Shown here one piece after another: positions 1-7,719 of a stretch of DNA of 64,000 nucleotides. A model generated the notes under the pieces. That model was not told the DNA's origin. It was given only the letters and a program-made list of their open reading frames with translations, and ran no database searches. Where the stretch lies: the NCBI GenBank assembly GCA_902363575.1, contig CABJAJ010000001.1, positions 565,768 to 629,767 of the forward strand, in the 5' to 3' direction. Every line of letters starts with the position of its first letter. Within the stretch, counting starts at the first letter, position 1. Source of the DNA: Rikenellaceae bacterium. Its GTDB lineage: Bacteria > Bacteroidota > Bacteroidia > Bacteroidales > Rikenellaceae. The translations under genes and the position numbers were made by a program.

Positions 1-294
1 GACGTGCTGGAGCATCTCGGCGGCGTGAAGGCGTTGGCCGATCAACGCACGAACGGCGATCAGGAGTGGTATGGCACCGATCCGGGAAACGATATTTGCG
101 CCAGCCTCAACCGATGGCTTGCCCATGTAACGGACGCGGCGAAATTCGGCGACAGCTACAACTGGTTTTGGTCGTCCTCGGGGAACTCCGGCAACGACGC
201 CCGGTACTGGGGCGTGTACTCCGGTGGCAGCGTGAGCTGCTACTGGGACAGTAAGGACATCAACCTCGACGTGCGACCTGTTCTAGCTTTTTAG
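1..294 (+). CDS. DGR target protein, C-terminal fragment with variable region (5' end outside window)
   Basis: The reading frame is open from base 1 and stops with TAG at 292-294, so only the last 97 codons are present. The C-terminus is rich in Trp, Ser, Gly and Tyr and ends in DVRPVLAF, the ending commonly seen in Bacteroidetes DGR targets whose variable residues sit on a C-type-lectin-like or FGE-like fold. The last 43 codons coincide with the variable repeat, and 13 of these codons differ from the template repeat downstream. Role is inferred: a ligand-binding protein whose binding face is rewritten by the retroelement next door. Localisation and domain architecture cannot be judged because the N-terminus is missing. 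A GTG at 4 is internal, not a likely start. Confidence 0.85.
   Translation, partial: DVLEHLGGVKALADQRTNGDQEWYGTDPGNDICASLNRWLAHVTDAAKFGDSYNWFWSSSGNSGNDARYWGVYSGGSVSCYWDSKDINLDVRPVLAF
164..292 (+). repeat. DGR variable repeat (VR)
   Basis: This 129-bp segment aligns without gaps to 1039-1167 (offset 875). There are 15 mismatches, at 182, 196, 205, 211, 212, 217, 224, 230, 236, 241, 247, 251, 256, 265 and 266. Every one lies opposite an adenine in the template copy: ten A to G, four A to T and one A to C. The last 24 bp are identical and presumably hold the initiation-of-mutagenic-homing end. This is the signature of adenine-specific mutagenic retrohoming. Confidence 0.97.
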
Positions 295-299
295 ATGAG

Positions 300-329
300 C
301 TATTTATCTATTCAATCTATTTATCTATT
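300..329 (+). repeat. 13-bp direct repeat after VR
   Basis: CTATTTATCTATT occurs at 300-312 and again at 317-329, 17 bp apart, just after the target stop codon. It is AT-rich in an otherwise GC-rich region. It lies between the VR end and the hairpin at 337-352, so it may be part of the homing site, but this is inference. Confidence 0.6.
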
Positions 330-336
330 GCAGGGA

Positions 337-352
337 ACCCGCGTAAGCGGGT
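337..352. other. Hairpin downstream of VR with GTAA loop
   Basis: ACCCGC (337-342) and GCGGGT (347-352) form a perfect 6-bp stem around a GTAA tetraloop of the GNRA class. No T-run follows, so it does not look like a terminator. In the Bordetella phage BPP-1 DGR a short GNRA-type hairpin or cruciform just after VR promotes homing. Here the hairpin is 44 bp beyond the end of VR. Confidence 0.5.
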
Positions 353-434
353 CGATTTGGAAACGAGGCGGGAGCAGAGGAGGTTTGCGGCCGGGGCTCT
401 GCGCGCAGAAAAAACGATTGATAGTTTCTGAAAG

Positions 435-899
435 ATGGCTTTGACCGAGCAACTGCCGATTTATCGGTGCGCCTTGCGCCTCACGGCGCAGGTCGCACCG
501 CTGATCCGCAATTTCTCGAAGCACTACAAATACTCGCTCGGGGGCCGGCTGCTGGACTTGTGCCTCGATATGCCGGAGCTGATCTTCGACGCCAATTCGC
601 ATTACGACAAAGTGCCCTATCTGGAAGAACTGCTGCGCAGGCTCCAGCGGCTGCGGATGCTCTTCAATGTCTGTCTGGACCAGCGGGAGTTGTCGGAGCG
701 GCAATATGCGCCCGTAGCGATGACCCTGGACGAGATCGGCAGACAGGCGACGGCGTGGCGGGACAAATTCGGCAGGGAAAGCCGGCAGCGGGCCGAGCAG
801 CGGGCGGCCTATGTGGAGAGCCGTATCGAGCAGATCGTTCGTGAAATGGTCGCCGAGAGGCTGGACGGACTTGGGGGAACGGACAGAGACAAGCAATAA
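435..899 (+). CDS. avd: DGR accessory variability determinant (Avd-like four-helix protein)
   Basis: The 154-residue protein is predicted to be mostly helical and basic. It matches the bAvd/four-helix-bundle (S23-like) pattern in size, in residues such as LGGRLLDLCLDMPELIFDAN, and in its Leu/Arg-rich helices (LEELLRRLQRLRMLFNVCLD). Avd proteins form pentameric barrels that bind the RT and the template RNA and are needed for cDNA synthesis. The gene sits between VR and TR, the usual place for avd. The C-terminal 30 residues are highly charged (Arg/Glu). ATG at 435 is the only sensible start. Identification rests on context plus fold-like composition. Confidence 0.87.
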   Translation: MALTEQLPIYRCALRLTAQVAPLIRNFSKHYKYSLGGRLLDLCLDMPELIFDANSHYDKVPYLEELLRRLQRLRMLFNVCLDQRELSERQYAPVAMTLDEIGRQATAWRDKFGRESRQRAEQRAAYVESRIEQIVREMVAERLDGLGGTDRDKQ

Positions 900-981
900 G
901 GCAACGGATTCGGTCGGCGGGAGTCCGCACGGCAAGGACTGTGCGGAGAGAGCCGGTTAATTAAAAAAGGGCTGCCGACAG

Positions 982-1002
982 GCTGCCGTCGTGTACGGCA
1001 GC
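982..1002 (+). other. 8-bp stem-loop upstream of TR
   Basis: GCTGCCGT (982-989) and ACGGCAGC (995-1002) pair perfectly around the 5-nt loop CGTGT. The structure lies between avd and TR, 36 bp before TR begins, and no T-run follows. It may be a structured part of the avd-TR template RNA or a processing site. A second GCTGCCG copy at 971-977 could compete for the same pairing arm. Confidence 0.55.
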
Positions 1003-1038
1003 TCGTAAAGAGTAAAAAACGGGCAGCAGGCATGTGTG

Positions 1039-1167
1039 GGTTTTGGTCGTCCTCGGAGAACTCCGGCAACAACGCCCGGAACTGGAACGTGAACTCCGAT
1101 GGCAACGTGAACTGCAACTGGAACAATAAGAACATCAACAACGACGTGCGACCTGTTCTAGCTTTTT
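1039..1167 (+). repeat. DGR template repeat (TR)
   Basis: This is the invariant donor copy of VR. It contains 36 adenines, concentrated in AAC codons placed so that A-mutagenesis at the first two codon positions changes amino acids without making stops. Fifteen of these adenines differ in VR, and no non-adenine position differs. It lies 26 bp upstream of the RT start. The RNA covering avd, TR and RT would serve as the template. Confidence 0.97.
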
Positions 1168-1192
1168 TAAGATACCTACTACGACAGAACGA

Positions 1193-2488
1193 ATGGGCAG
1201 AATCGAAAGCGTCCGTGGAGCGGAGTTGTTCGCTCCCGAAGAAACGGGAGGCGTCTCGCTCGAAGACGTCTTTACCGCCTACATGGACTGCCGCCGCAAA
1301 AAACGCGGCACGTACAACGCCCTTGCCTTTGAAGTCGATTGGGAGCGCAGGTGTGCCGATCTGCTCGGGCGCATCAATGCGGGCGAATACCGGCCCCTGC
1401 GCTCCCTCGTCTTCATCATCCGCAAACCCGTCATGCGGGAGGTGTTCGCTCCGGCGTTCGAGAGCCGCGTGGTCGATCATCTGATCGCCCGCAAGATCGA
1501 ACCGCTGCTGGAAGAGCGGTTCATCGACGACAGTTACAGCACGCGCAAGGGCAAAGGCACGCTCTTCGGCATCGAGCGGATGGAACGGCATATCCGGGCC
1601 TGTTCGCACGATTATACCCGCGATTGCTACGTGATGAAGCTCGACATCCGGTCGTTTTTCATGGATCTGCCCAAACGGGAGTTGTACGACCGCATGGCGG
1701 CGTTCCTGCGCGAGCGTTACGACGCACCCGACCTGCCGACGCTGCTCTGTCTGCTGCGGGCGACCTATTCGGATTGTCCGCAGCAGCATTGCGTGCGGCG
1801 GAGTCCGCTTGCGGCATGGGACAAACTGCCGCCCCGCAAGAGTCTCTTTAACGGCGATGCAGAGCACGGATTGGCCATCGGGCGTCTCACGTCGCAGTTG
1901 GGAGCTTTGTTCTATCTCGATCCGCTCGATCATCTGGTCACCGAAGCATGGGGCGTACCCCATTACGGCCGTTACGTGGACGACATGGTATTCGTGCATG
2001 AAAGCCGCGAACACCTGATCGGCGTGGCAGAGAAGGTTCGCACATGGCTGCGGGAGAACGGATTACAGTTGCATCCGAAGAAATTCTACCTGCAACATTA
2101 CACCCGAGGCGTGGCTTTCATCGGCGGCGTGCTGAAACCGGGCAGGCGTTATCTGTCCAATCGCACGGTGAGTTTCTGTTGCAACGTGCTGCACTATTAC
2201 AACCAGGCGGCTGCGGAGGATGCCCGTTTCGTGTATGGCCATGCCGAGGAGTTCGTGGCATCGATCAACTCCTATCTGGGCTTGATGCGGCATTTCGCAT
2301 CGTATCGCCTGCGGCAGCGGATCGTCGCCCGTATCGACAAGCGGTGGTGGAAGGTCGTCCATGCGGCAGCCGGGCTGGAAAAACTCGTCGTGAAGAAACC
2401 TTACAAAAAGCTGACACGGAAACGACGCGAAATCCGGCGGGCAGTCGCCGCATACCGGAAATCCTATGCAACCGACACTGCAATATGA
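1193..2488 (+). CDS. DGR reverse transcriptase
   Basis: The 431-residue protein has the retroviral-type polymerase motifs. These are an Asp in KLDIRSFF (about residue 151), the DGR-typical IGRLTSQLGALFYLD stretch (about 229-243) in place of the usual retron/group II motif, and the catalytic YVDD box (261-264). No maturase or endonuclease domain follows the thumb, and the C-terminus is strongly basic. It copies the TR RNA with misincorporation at adenines, and the cDNA replaces VR. The start at 1193 follows TR directly. The stop overlaps the ATG of the next gene (ATGA), which implies translational coupling. Confidence 0.96.
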   Translation: MGRIESVRGAELFAPEETGGVSLEDVFTAYMDCRRKKRGTYNALAFEVDWERRCADLLGRINAGEYRPLRSLVFIIRKPVMREVFAPAFESRVVDHLIARKIEPLLEERFIDDSYSTRKGKGTLFGIERMERHIRACSHDYTRDCYVMKLDIRSFFMDLPKRELYDRMAAFLRERYDAPDLPTLLCLLRATYSDCPQQHCVRRSPLAAWDKLPPRKSLFNGDAEHGLAIGRLTSQLGALFYLDPLDHLVTEAWGVPHYGRYVDDMVFVHESREHLIGVAEKVRTWLRENGLQLHPKKFYLQHYTRGVAFIGGVLKPGRRYLSNRTVSFCCNVLHYYNQAAAEDARFVYGHAEEFVASINSYLGLMRHFASYRLRQRIVARIDKRWWKVVHAAAGLEKLVVKKPYKKLTRKRREIRRAVAAYRKSYATDTAI

Positions 2489-2970
2489 CCGAGCAGGAGT
2501 TGATCGACAGGCAGCGTGCCCGCAACGACGGGACGTTTTATCTGATGAAAGTAGGCATGTTCTACCATGCCTACGATGCCGGAGCCTATGCTCTTGCCCG
2601 CACGATGGGCTACCGGGTGAAATGCAAACCCCGGAAGGGTGGGGACGGTGTGCTGGTGTCGGGATTCCCGATCGCTTCGCTGGAAAAGGTGGCGGCACGG
2701 ATGGCGGAGCAGGGTATCCGATTGACCTGTGCGGCGGATGACGACCGGCTTTATGCGTTTTCGGGTGCGGACGCGACGCCCGACCAAACGTTGGTGGATC
2801 ATCCGCCGGCCGGCATTCCCCGTTCGCGCAATGTCCGCCGTCCGGGTGGGGACGGATTGACGGCAAAGCTGGACGCGATGATCCTTTCGTTCGATCTCGC
2901 GGGTTCGACCCCGATGGATGCGATGAATTTCGTCGCCGAATTACAACGGATGGTGCTGAAAGGGGAGTGA
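2485..2970 (+). CDS. MutS-like small protein associated with the DGR (MSL type)
   Basis: This is a 161-residue protein whose ATG overlaps the RT stop. Residues about 12-70 (FYLMKVGMFYHAYDAGAYAL, then GYRVKCKPRKGG and VSGFPIASLEKV) match the pattern of the MutS mismatch-recognition domain I (F-x-K-xG-xFYE-x-Y-xxDA, then the G-x-P...L...L segment). The Phe-x-Glu wedge of true MutS is not preserved: FYH replaces FYE. The rest is a short linker and a C-terminal helical part. There is no ATPase domain. MutS-like genes have been reported next to RT genes in DGR surveys. A role in mismatch handling or cDNA integration is inference. Confidence 0.8.
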   Translation: MTEQELIDRQRARNDGTFYLMKVGMFYHAYDAGAYALARTMGYRVKCKPRKGGDGVLVSGFPIASLEKVAARMAEQGIRLTCAADDDRLYAFSGADATPDQTLVDHPPAGIPRSRNVRRPGGDGLTAKLDAMILSFDLAGSTPMDAMNFVAELQRMVLKGE

Positions 2971-2975
2971 AAAAT

Positions 2976-3002
2976 CGGGCCGCCCGGATTCCGGGCGGCC
3001 CG
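2976..3002 (-). terminator. Rho-independent terminator, end of the minus-strand cluster
   Basis: A perfect 12-bp GC-rich stem (2976-2987 with 2991-3002) surrounds a 3-nt loop. Read on the minus strand it is followed by ATTTTTCAC. It therefore ends transcription coming from the aldo/keto reductase gene and also separates it from the convergent DGR. Confidence 0.85.
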
Positions 3003-3044
3003 AAGACTTATGCGCTGCGACCGCGGTGTGCGATCCCGGAGCAG

Positions 3045-4166
3045 TTATGCCGTCTCGAAGGTTTCCGCCACTTTGCGCAATCCCTCCACGATCCCGAGGT
3101 GTTGGGGACAGCTCTTTTCGCACTTGCGGCAGCCGATGCAGTCCGAGGCTTTGCCGTGGTGTTGGGTCAGGTTGGCGTAATAGACCCCCTGCACCGAAAA
3201 ACCTTTGTTCAGGGACTGCCGGTCGGCGTTGTAGAGGGCGAAGTATTCGGGTATGGCGATCCGGCGCGGACACCCCGCCACGCAGTAGCGGCAGGCCGTG
3301 CAGGGAATGGCGATCGAACGGTTGATGATCTGAACCGCCCGGGCGATCGCGTCGTGTTCGTCCGGCGTGAGCGGCTGGAATTCCCGCATGTAGGAGATAT
3401 TGTCCGCCATCTGCCGGGGCGATGACATGCCGCTCAGCACCATGGCCACCCCTTCGAGGCTGGCCGCGTAACGGATGGCCCACGAGGCGGGCGAGAGGTC
3501 GGGCCGCACGCTGCGGAACAGCCGTTCGGCCTCCTGCGGAACCTGCGCGAGGGCGCCGCCCTTGACCGGCTCCATCACCACGACCGGCTTACCGTGCCGG
3601 CGGGCCGTTTCGTAGCACTTGCGGGACTGGATGCTTTCGTTGTCCCAGTCGAGGTAGTTGATCTGCAGCTGCACGAACTCCGTCTCGGGGTGGGCCGTGA
3701 GGATTTCATCGAGCAGCGCGGCGCTGTCGTGGAACGAGAATCCGATGCGGCGGATCCTGCCCTCGGCTTTTTTGCGGGCGATGAACCCGAAGCTGTCCAG
3801 CCGCTCGGCGATCCGGTAGTTCGTGACGTTGAGGTTGTGCAGCAGGTAGTAATCGAAATAGGCGACCCCGCATTTTTCCAGCTGTTCGCCGAAGATGCGC
3901 TCCTGATCCTCTTCGGTTTTGAGGAACATGGTCGGCAGCTTGGAAGCCAGCGTGAAGGCGTCGCGGTCGTGGCGTTTCACGAGCGCCTCGCGCACGACGC
4001 ATTCGCTGCGGAAGTCGTGGTACATGTAGGCCGTGTCGAAATAGGTAAACCCTGCCGCCAGGAAGTCGTCCACCATCCCCTCGACCGCGGCCGTATCTAC
4101 TGCGGCGAAATTTCCGGCCTCCGTGAGCGGCAGGCGCATGCAGCCGAATCCCAGTTTCTTGGCCAT
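3045..4166 (-). CDS. Aldo/keto reductase with C-terminal 4Fe-4S ferredoxin domain
   Basis: The 373-residue protein has an N-terminal AKR TIM barrel: substrate Asp in FDTAYMYH (about residue 44), Lys in LASKLP, and His in YLLHNLN. A ferredoxin-like tail carries CTACRYCVAGCP and CIGCRKCEKSCP, enough ligands for two iron-sulfur clusters. Such proteins are common cytoplasmic oxidoreductases in anaerobes, and substrates are mostly unknown. It is the last gene of the minus-strand cluster, one base after the ECF S gene and just before the terminator at 2976. A second AKR of the same architecture lies at 8237. Confidence 0.92.
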   Translation of the reverse strand: MAKKLGFGCMRLPLTEAGNFAAVDTAAVEGMVDDFLAAGFTYFDTAYMYHDFRSECVVREALVKRHDRDAFTLASKLPTMFLKTEEDQERIFGEQLEKCGVAYFDYYLLHNLNVTNYRIAERLDSFGFIARKKAEGRIRRIGFSFHDSAALLDEILTAHPETEFVQLQINYLDWDNESIQSRKCYETARRHGKPVVVMEPVKGGALAQVPQEAERLFRSVRPDLSPASWAIRYAASLEGVAMVLSGMSSPRQMADNISYMREFQPLTPDEHDAIARAVQIINRSIAIPCTACRYCVAGCPRRIAIPEYFALYNADRQSLNKGFSVQGVYYANLTQHHGKASDCIGCRKCEKSCPQHLGIVEGLRKVAETFETA

Positions 4167-4167
4167 A

Positions 4168-4680
4168 CTACCTGCGGATTACAAGGTGGATGACGGCCCA
4201 GCCGCCGAAGATCTGGAGCAACATGCCGGGCAGACCGATGCGGAAATCCTGCGCGGCGGCGAGCAGCGAGCCCGTGAGGGCCCATTCGCCCAGCGAGCCG
4301 ACGACCTGATAGGCGAGCACGACGGCCGCGAGCAGCGGCAGCGAGGCGCGGCGGAAGCGTGCGGCGGCAAAGCCGGCGGCTCCGGCCAGCAGCAGGGATT
4401 TGAGCACGATGGCGGGAAGCATCGCCGGCAGCGGCATACCGAAGAGGACGGAGTTCAGCAGCGGCGACGCGAGGGCGGTCAGCAGCCCGACGCGCCAGCC
4501 GTACTTGTAGGCCCCGACGAGCGTGAAGAAATAGATCGGCAGCCACGTGGGGCCGCCCATGTGCACGGCATGGCAGAGCTGCGGCAGCGCGAGGTTGCCG
4601 GCGACGAAGAGGGCCGCCGCCAGGTAGGTGCGGGCGTCCGCATAGCGGAGCGAGTGGAGTTTTACGGTGGTTGTTTGCAT
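4168..4680 (-). CDS. ECF transporter S component-like membrane protein
   Basis: The 170-residue protein is very hydrophobic, with about five to six membrane segments. The central stretch GGPTWLPIYFFTLVGAYKYG and the following LTALASPLLNSVLFGMP are typical of ECF-type substrate-binding (S) subunits of unknown specificity in Bacteroidetes. It has no dedicated A/T partners here. The only ECF module in the window is the nickel/cobalt one at 14477-17034. It would deliver a small nutrient, perhaps a vitamin or cofactor, to a shared energising module. It lies 21 bp after the MBL hydrolase gene and 1 bp before the reductase. Confidence 0.75.
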   Translation of the reverse strand: MQTTTVKLHSLRYADARTYLAAALFVAGNLALPQLCHAVHMGGPTWLPIYFFTLVGAYKYGWRVGLLTALASPLLNSVLFGMPLPAMLPAIVLKSLLLAGAAGFAAARFRRASLPLLAAVVLAYQVVGSLGEWALTGSLLAAAQDFRIGLPGMLLQIFGGWAVIHLVIRR

Positions 4681-4701
4681 GGTGTGTGAAGTTTTCGGTT
4701 A

Positions 4702-5805
4702 TTATCGATTTTCGGATGTCGTCTGCCGGGCCGCTTTCGGCCGGATATCGACCGCCTGACCGATCACGGGAGTCAATACGCGTGCGGTGAGCTGTTCTTT
4801 CAGCCGACGGATGTTTTCCAGCGGCTCGTCCCACGGATGCCGGGCCAGGGCGTATTTGGAGTGGTGCACCGTGACGACGGTTTTCGCTCCCAGCTCGGCC
4901 GCCTCGCAGACCAGAAAGCCGGGCATCGTGTGGATGTAACGCCAGTCGTCGTTGTACTGTCCGTTTTCGAGCACGGCCAGGTCGATGTCCGGAAAACGGC
5001 TGCCGACCTGTGCGAAGTGTGCCCCGTAGCCGCCGTCTCCCGCGAGGTAGATGCGCTGCACGGGGGAGTCCAACAGGAACGAACCCCACAGCGTCTGGTC
5101 GGAGCGCAACCCGCGGCCCGAAAAGTGGCGCGCCGTCAGGCAGCGGACGGCGAATCCTCCGCCCAGGTCGGCCTGCTCGTCCCAGTCCAGCTCGATGAGC
5201 CGCTCCGCGGGATACCCCCAGCGCTCGAAATGTTCGCCCACGCCGAGCGGACAGATCACCTTGCCGACCCGATCGCGCAGCCGCCGCACGGTCCCGTAGT
5301 CGAGATGGTCCCAGTGGTCGTGGGTGATAAGGAGGTAATCGACCGGTGGCATCTCCTCCGGGCGGTAGATGGCCGTGCCGGGAAACGGCTTGTTCACGAA
5401 TCCGAAGGGCGAGGCCGCAACGAAAACGGGATCCACGAGCAGCCGCCGGCCGCCGGTTTGGATCAGGTAGGAGGAGTGGCCGAACCATACGAGCAGCTCC
5501 CTGTTCGTGTCGAGTGCCGTCAGGTCGGTCTTTACGGCGGGAACGGGCGACGCCGGACGCAGGTTCGCGGGCCGACGTCCGAACAGGAATCCGAGCATGG
5601 TGCGTATCCGTCCCTTGCCCGAGGTCATCAGCGGCGTAGGCTGCCGGTTGCGGAACGCACCGTCTCGGAAGTTGGGCGACCGCTCGATCCGCTGCCGCCG
5701 TTCGCCGCGGGGAAGCCGTCCGAACGAGGGCTGGCTCACCAGCGCAGCGGCGGCTATGGCCAACACGCCGATCGCACCCAGTATGAAGAGAAAGATTCTC
5801 AGCAT
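4702..5805 (-). CDS. MBL-fold metallo-hydrolase (NAPE-PLD/RomA-like)
   Basis: The 367-residue protein begins with a membrane-anchoring or signal helix (about residues 4-24). The metallo-beta-lactamase fold has the HxHxDH zinc motif in LLITHDHWDHLDY. It also has conserved LVWFGHSSYLIQ, the FSGRGL segment, a metal Asp in AGDGGYG and a His in VTVHHSKYAL. This combination is that of the NAPE-PLD-like phosphodiesterase branch rather than beta-lactamases. The substrate is unknown, and a phospholipid or other phosphodiester is a guess from the family. The N-terminal helix suggests an envelope location. It lies 12 bp after the TonB receptor gene. Confidence 0.85.
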   Translation of the reverse strand: MLRIFLFILGAIGVLAIAAAALVSQPSFGRLPRGERRQRIERSPNFRDGAFRNRQPTPLMTSGKGRIRTMLGFLFGRRPANLRPASPVPAVKTDLTALDTNRELLVWFGHSSYLIQTGGRRLLVDPVFVAASPFGFVNKPFPGTAIYRPEEMPPVDYLLITHDHWDHLDYGTVRRLRDRVGKVICPLGVGEHFERWGYPAERLIELDWDEQADLGGGFAVRCLTARHFSGRGLRSDQTLWGSFLLDSPVQRIYLAGDGGYGAHFAQVGSRFPDIDLAVLENGQYNDDWRYIHTMPGFLVCEAAELGAKTVVTVHHSKYALARHPWDEPLENIRRLKEQLTARVLTPVIGQAVDIRPKAARQTTSENR

Positions 5806-5817
5806 CGTCGTAACGCT

Positions 5818-7719
5818 TTAAAAGTTCATCCGCACGCCGGCCGTCACCGTGGCTTTGGGCATCGGAAATCCGGCGTTGATTTCGTATTCCTGCGCGAGCA
5901 GGTTTTCCCCTCTTACCCATATTTCGAGCCAGTGGGCGGCCCGGAACGCCGCACGCACGTTCCAGAGCACGAAATCTTCGGTTGCCGCCGGGTCGAGCGA
6001 CTTGTAGAGCCCCGCGACGTATTGTACGCCGGTGGAGGCCGACCAGCGTTTCGCGGTGAAAGAGGCTCCGGCATAGAGCTTGTGCGCGGGGGCCGCCAGC
6101 ACGGGGTGTTCCATGTGCAGGTAGCTGTAATTGGCGTCGGCGCTCCATGCGGCCGATATGCGCCAGGCGATCTGCGCCTCGACGCCGGCATTTTCGATCC
6201 GGCCGGTGTTTATGTTCATCGGCCGCCCGTCCACGGGAACCCGCAGGATGAGGTTCTCTCCGTCGATGTAGAAGAGGTTGATCCCGTAGGAGAGGCGTCC
6301 CCCGGCCGTGCTGTGCGAGAACGCCAGCTCGTAGCTCCAGATGCGCTCCGGCTTCAGGTCGGGATTCCGGGGCGGGAACATATACATCTCGCGGATGGTC
6401 GGGTAGCGGAATCCCTTGGCCGCCGAGAGTTTGATCTCGGCGTTCGCCGGAAGATGGAACGACAGACCCGCCTGCGGCACCCACTCGACACCGACGTGGG
6501 AGTGGCGGTCGATGCGCAGGCCCGCGTCGAGCGTGAGCAGGCGGCCTATGTGCTGCCGGAAGTCCGCATATCCCGCCACCTCGTCCTGCACCTTGTCCGT
6601 CTGGCTTTCGCGTCCGCCCGCTGCAAACTCGTTCCACGACTCCCCTCCGAAGTGGAAATAATCCACCCCCACGGTCAGCCGGTTGCCCCGGAAAAGGCGT
6701 ATGCTCTGGTACCACGAAACCCCGAGAATCCGGTCGCGCGAGTTGAAACGGTAGTCGAGCGGCTGCTCGCCCGGCGAGTAGCCGTCGTCGATGCGGTGGC
6801 GCCCCCAGTTGTAGAAGAAGCTCAGTGCGCCCGACGTCGCTTCGTATTCGTTCTCCAGGGCGAAGGAGGTCATGCCGCGCGTGATGCGCTGGTCGTTGTC
6901 GAGGATCGGGGCCGACACCTCGCCCGGGTTGGAGGCGTTGAAATGGGTCACGTTCACGTCGGCCGCGAGATTCCAGGCATCCGATAGGGCATAGCCCAGC
7001 TTGGCGTAACCGCCGTACTGCTCGAATCCCATGCCGGGACGGTGGCCGTCGGTGCGGTTGTAGGAGCCGCTCACCACGCTGGTGAAGCGGCCCGCCTTGA
7101 CGCGGTTCGTGAGATCGGTCTGGAGCGTATTGTAGGAGCCGTAGCCCGCATTGAGGTCGGTGCGCACCCCCTCCTCGCGCTGCCGGCGGGTGACGATGTT
7201 CACCACCCCGCCCATGGCGTTGGAGCCGTAAAGCACCGACGCCGGGCCGCGCAGCACCTCGACCCGCTCGGCCATCATCGACTGGCAGGCGTCGGCGATG
7301 GGGTGGCCCATCAGCCCCATGTACTGGGGATGGCCGTCGATAAGCACCAGCAGCCCCGTCGTGGGGACGCCGGCCTGGGGCGCGCCCCCGATGCCTCTGA
7401 GGGACATCTGCCCGGCGGCACCGCCCGAAACGCCATAGCCCATCACGCCCCGGGCGGTGGTGAACAGCCCGGGCACCTGTTCGGTCAGCAGCGGCAGCAG
7501 CGAGGCTTCGCGGCTGCGTTCGATCCGCTCGCGCCCGACTACCGAGACGGTCATGGGCAGATGCCGCGGGTCGGTCCGGTTGCGGGTGCCGGTGACTACG
7601 ATCCCCTCGATCGTCTGCGTCGGGCGGACGGAGAGGCTGTCGGGCGTCTGTCCGGCCCGGCCCGTGGCAGGGCAGGCCAGGAGCAGCAGGATAAGTGATG
7701 TTGCGATTCGGTTTTTCAT
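5818..7719 (-). CDS. TonB-dependent outer-membrane receptor
   Basis: The 633-residue protein has a signal peptide (MKNRIATSLILLLLACPATG). A TonB-box-like segment (TIEGIVVTGTRN) follows, then the plug domain with RVEVLRGPASVLYGSNAMGGVVNIVT, then a beta-barrel ending in an aromatic residue (VRMNF). It lacks the N-terminal carboxypeptidase-like extension of SusC proteins and has no SusD partner. It resembles cofactor, siderophore or metal-type receptors. The ATG at 7719 overlaps the DUF1893 stop (ATGA), so the two are translationally coupled. The pairing with an ECF S gene downstream suggests uptake of the same small compound, as inference. Confidence 0.93.
   Translation of the reverse strand: MKNRIATSLILLLLACPATGRAGQTPDSLSVRPTQTIEGIVVTGTRNRTDPRHLPMTVSVVGRERIERSREASLLPLLTEQVPGLFTTARGVMGYGVSGGAAGQMSLRGIGGAPQAGVPTTGLLVLIDGHPQYMGLMGHPIADACQSMMAERVEVLRGPASVLYGSNAMGGVVNIVTRRQREEGVRTDLNAGYGSYNTLQTDLTNRVKAGRFTSVVSGSYNRTDGHRPGMGFEQYGGYAKLGYALSDAWNLAADVNVTHFNASNPGEVSAPILDNDQRITRGMTSFALENEYEATSGALSFFYNWGRHRIDDGYSPGEQPLDYRFNSRDRILGVSWYQSIRLFRGNRLTVGVDYFHFGGESWNEFAAGGRESQTDKVQDEVAGYADFRQHIGRLLTLDAGLRIDRHSHVGVEWVPQAGLSFHLPANAEIKLSAAKGFRYPTIREMYMFPPRNPDLKPERIWSYELAFSHSTAGGRLSYGINLFYIDGENLILRVPVDGRPMNINTGRIENAGVEAQIAWRISAAWSADANYSYLHMEHPVLAAPAHKLYAGASFTAKRWSASTGVQYVAGLYKSLDPAATEDFVLWNVRAAFRAAHWLEIWVRGENLLAQEYEINAGFPMPKATVTAGVRMNF

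Noticed and set aside
300..329. Possible CRISPR repeats
   Set aside because: Only two 13-bp copies with a 4-bp gap; no spacers, no cas genes.
1032..1484. Open frame through TR looking like a second lectin-type protein end
   Set aside because: It starts inside the avd-TR spacer and runs on into the RT gene in another frame. The similarity to the target C-terminus is explained by TR being the template copy.
809..2014. Long minus-strand open frame of about 400 codons opposite avd, TR and RT
   Set aside because: High-GC shadow; no motif, and the plus-strand RT has full catalytic motifs.
4097..6715. 872-codon minus-strand frame across the AKR, ECF S, MBL and TonB genes
   Set aside because: Composition is Arg/Ala/Gly-rich shadow coding; the real genes in the other frame have signal peptides and family motifs.
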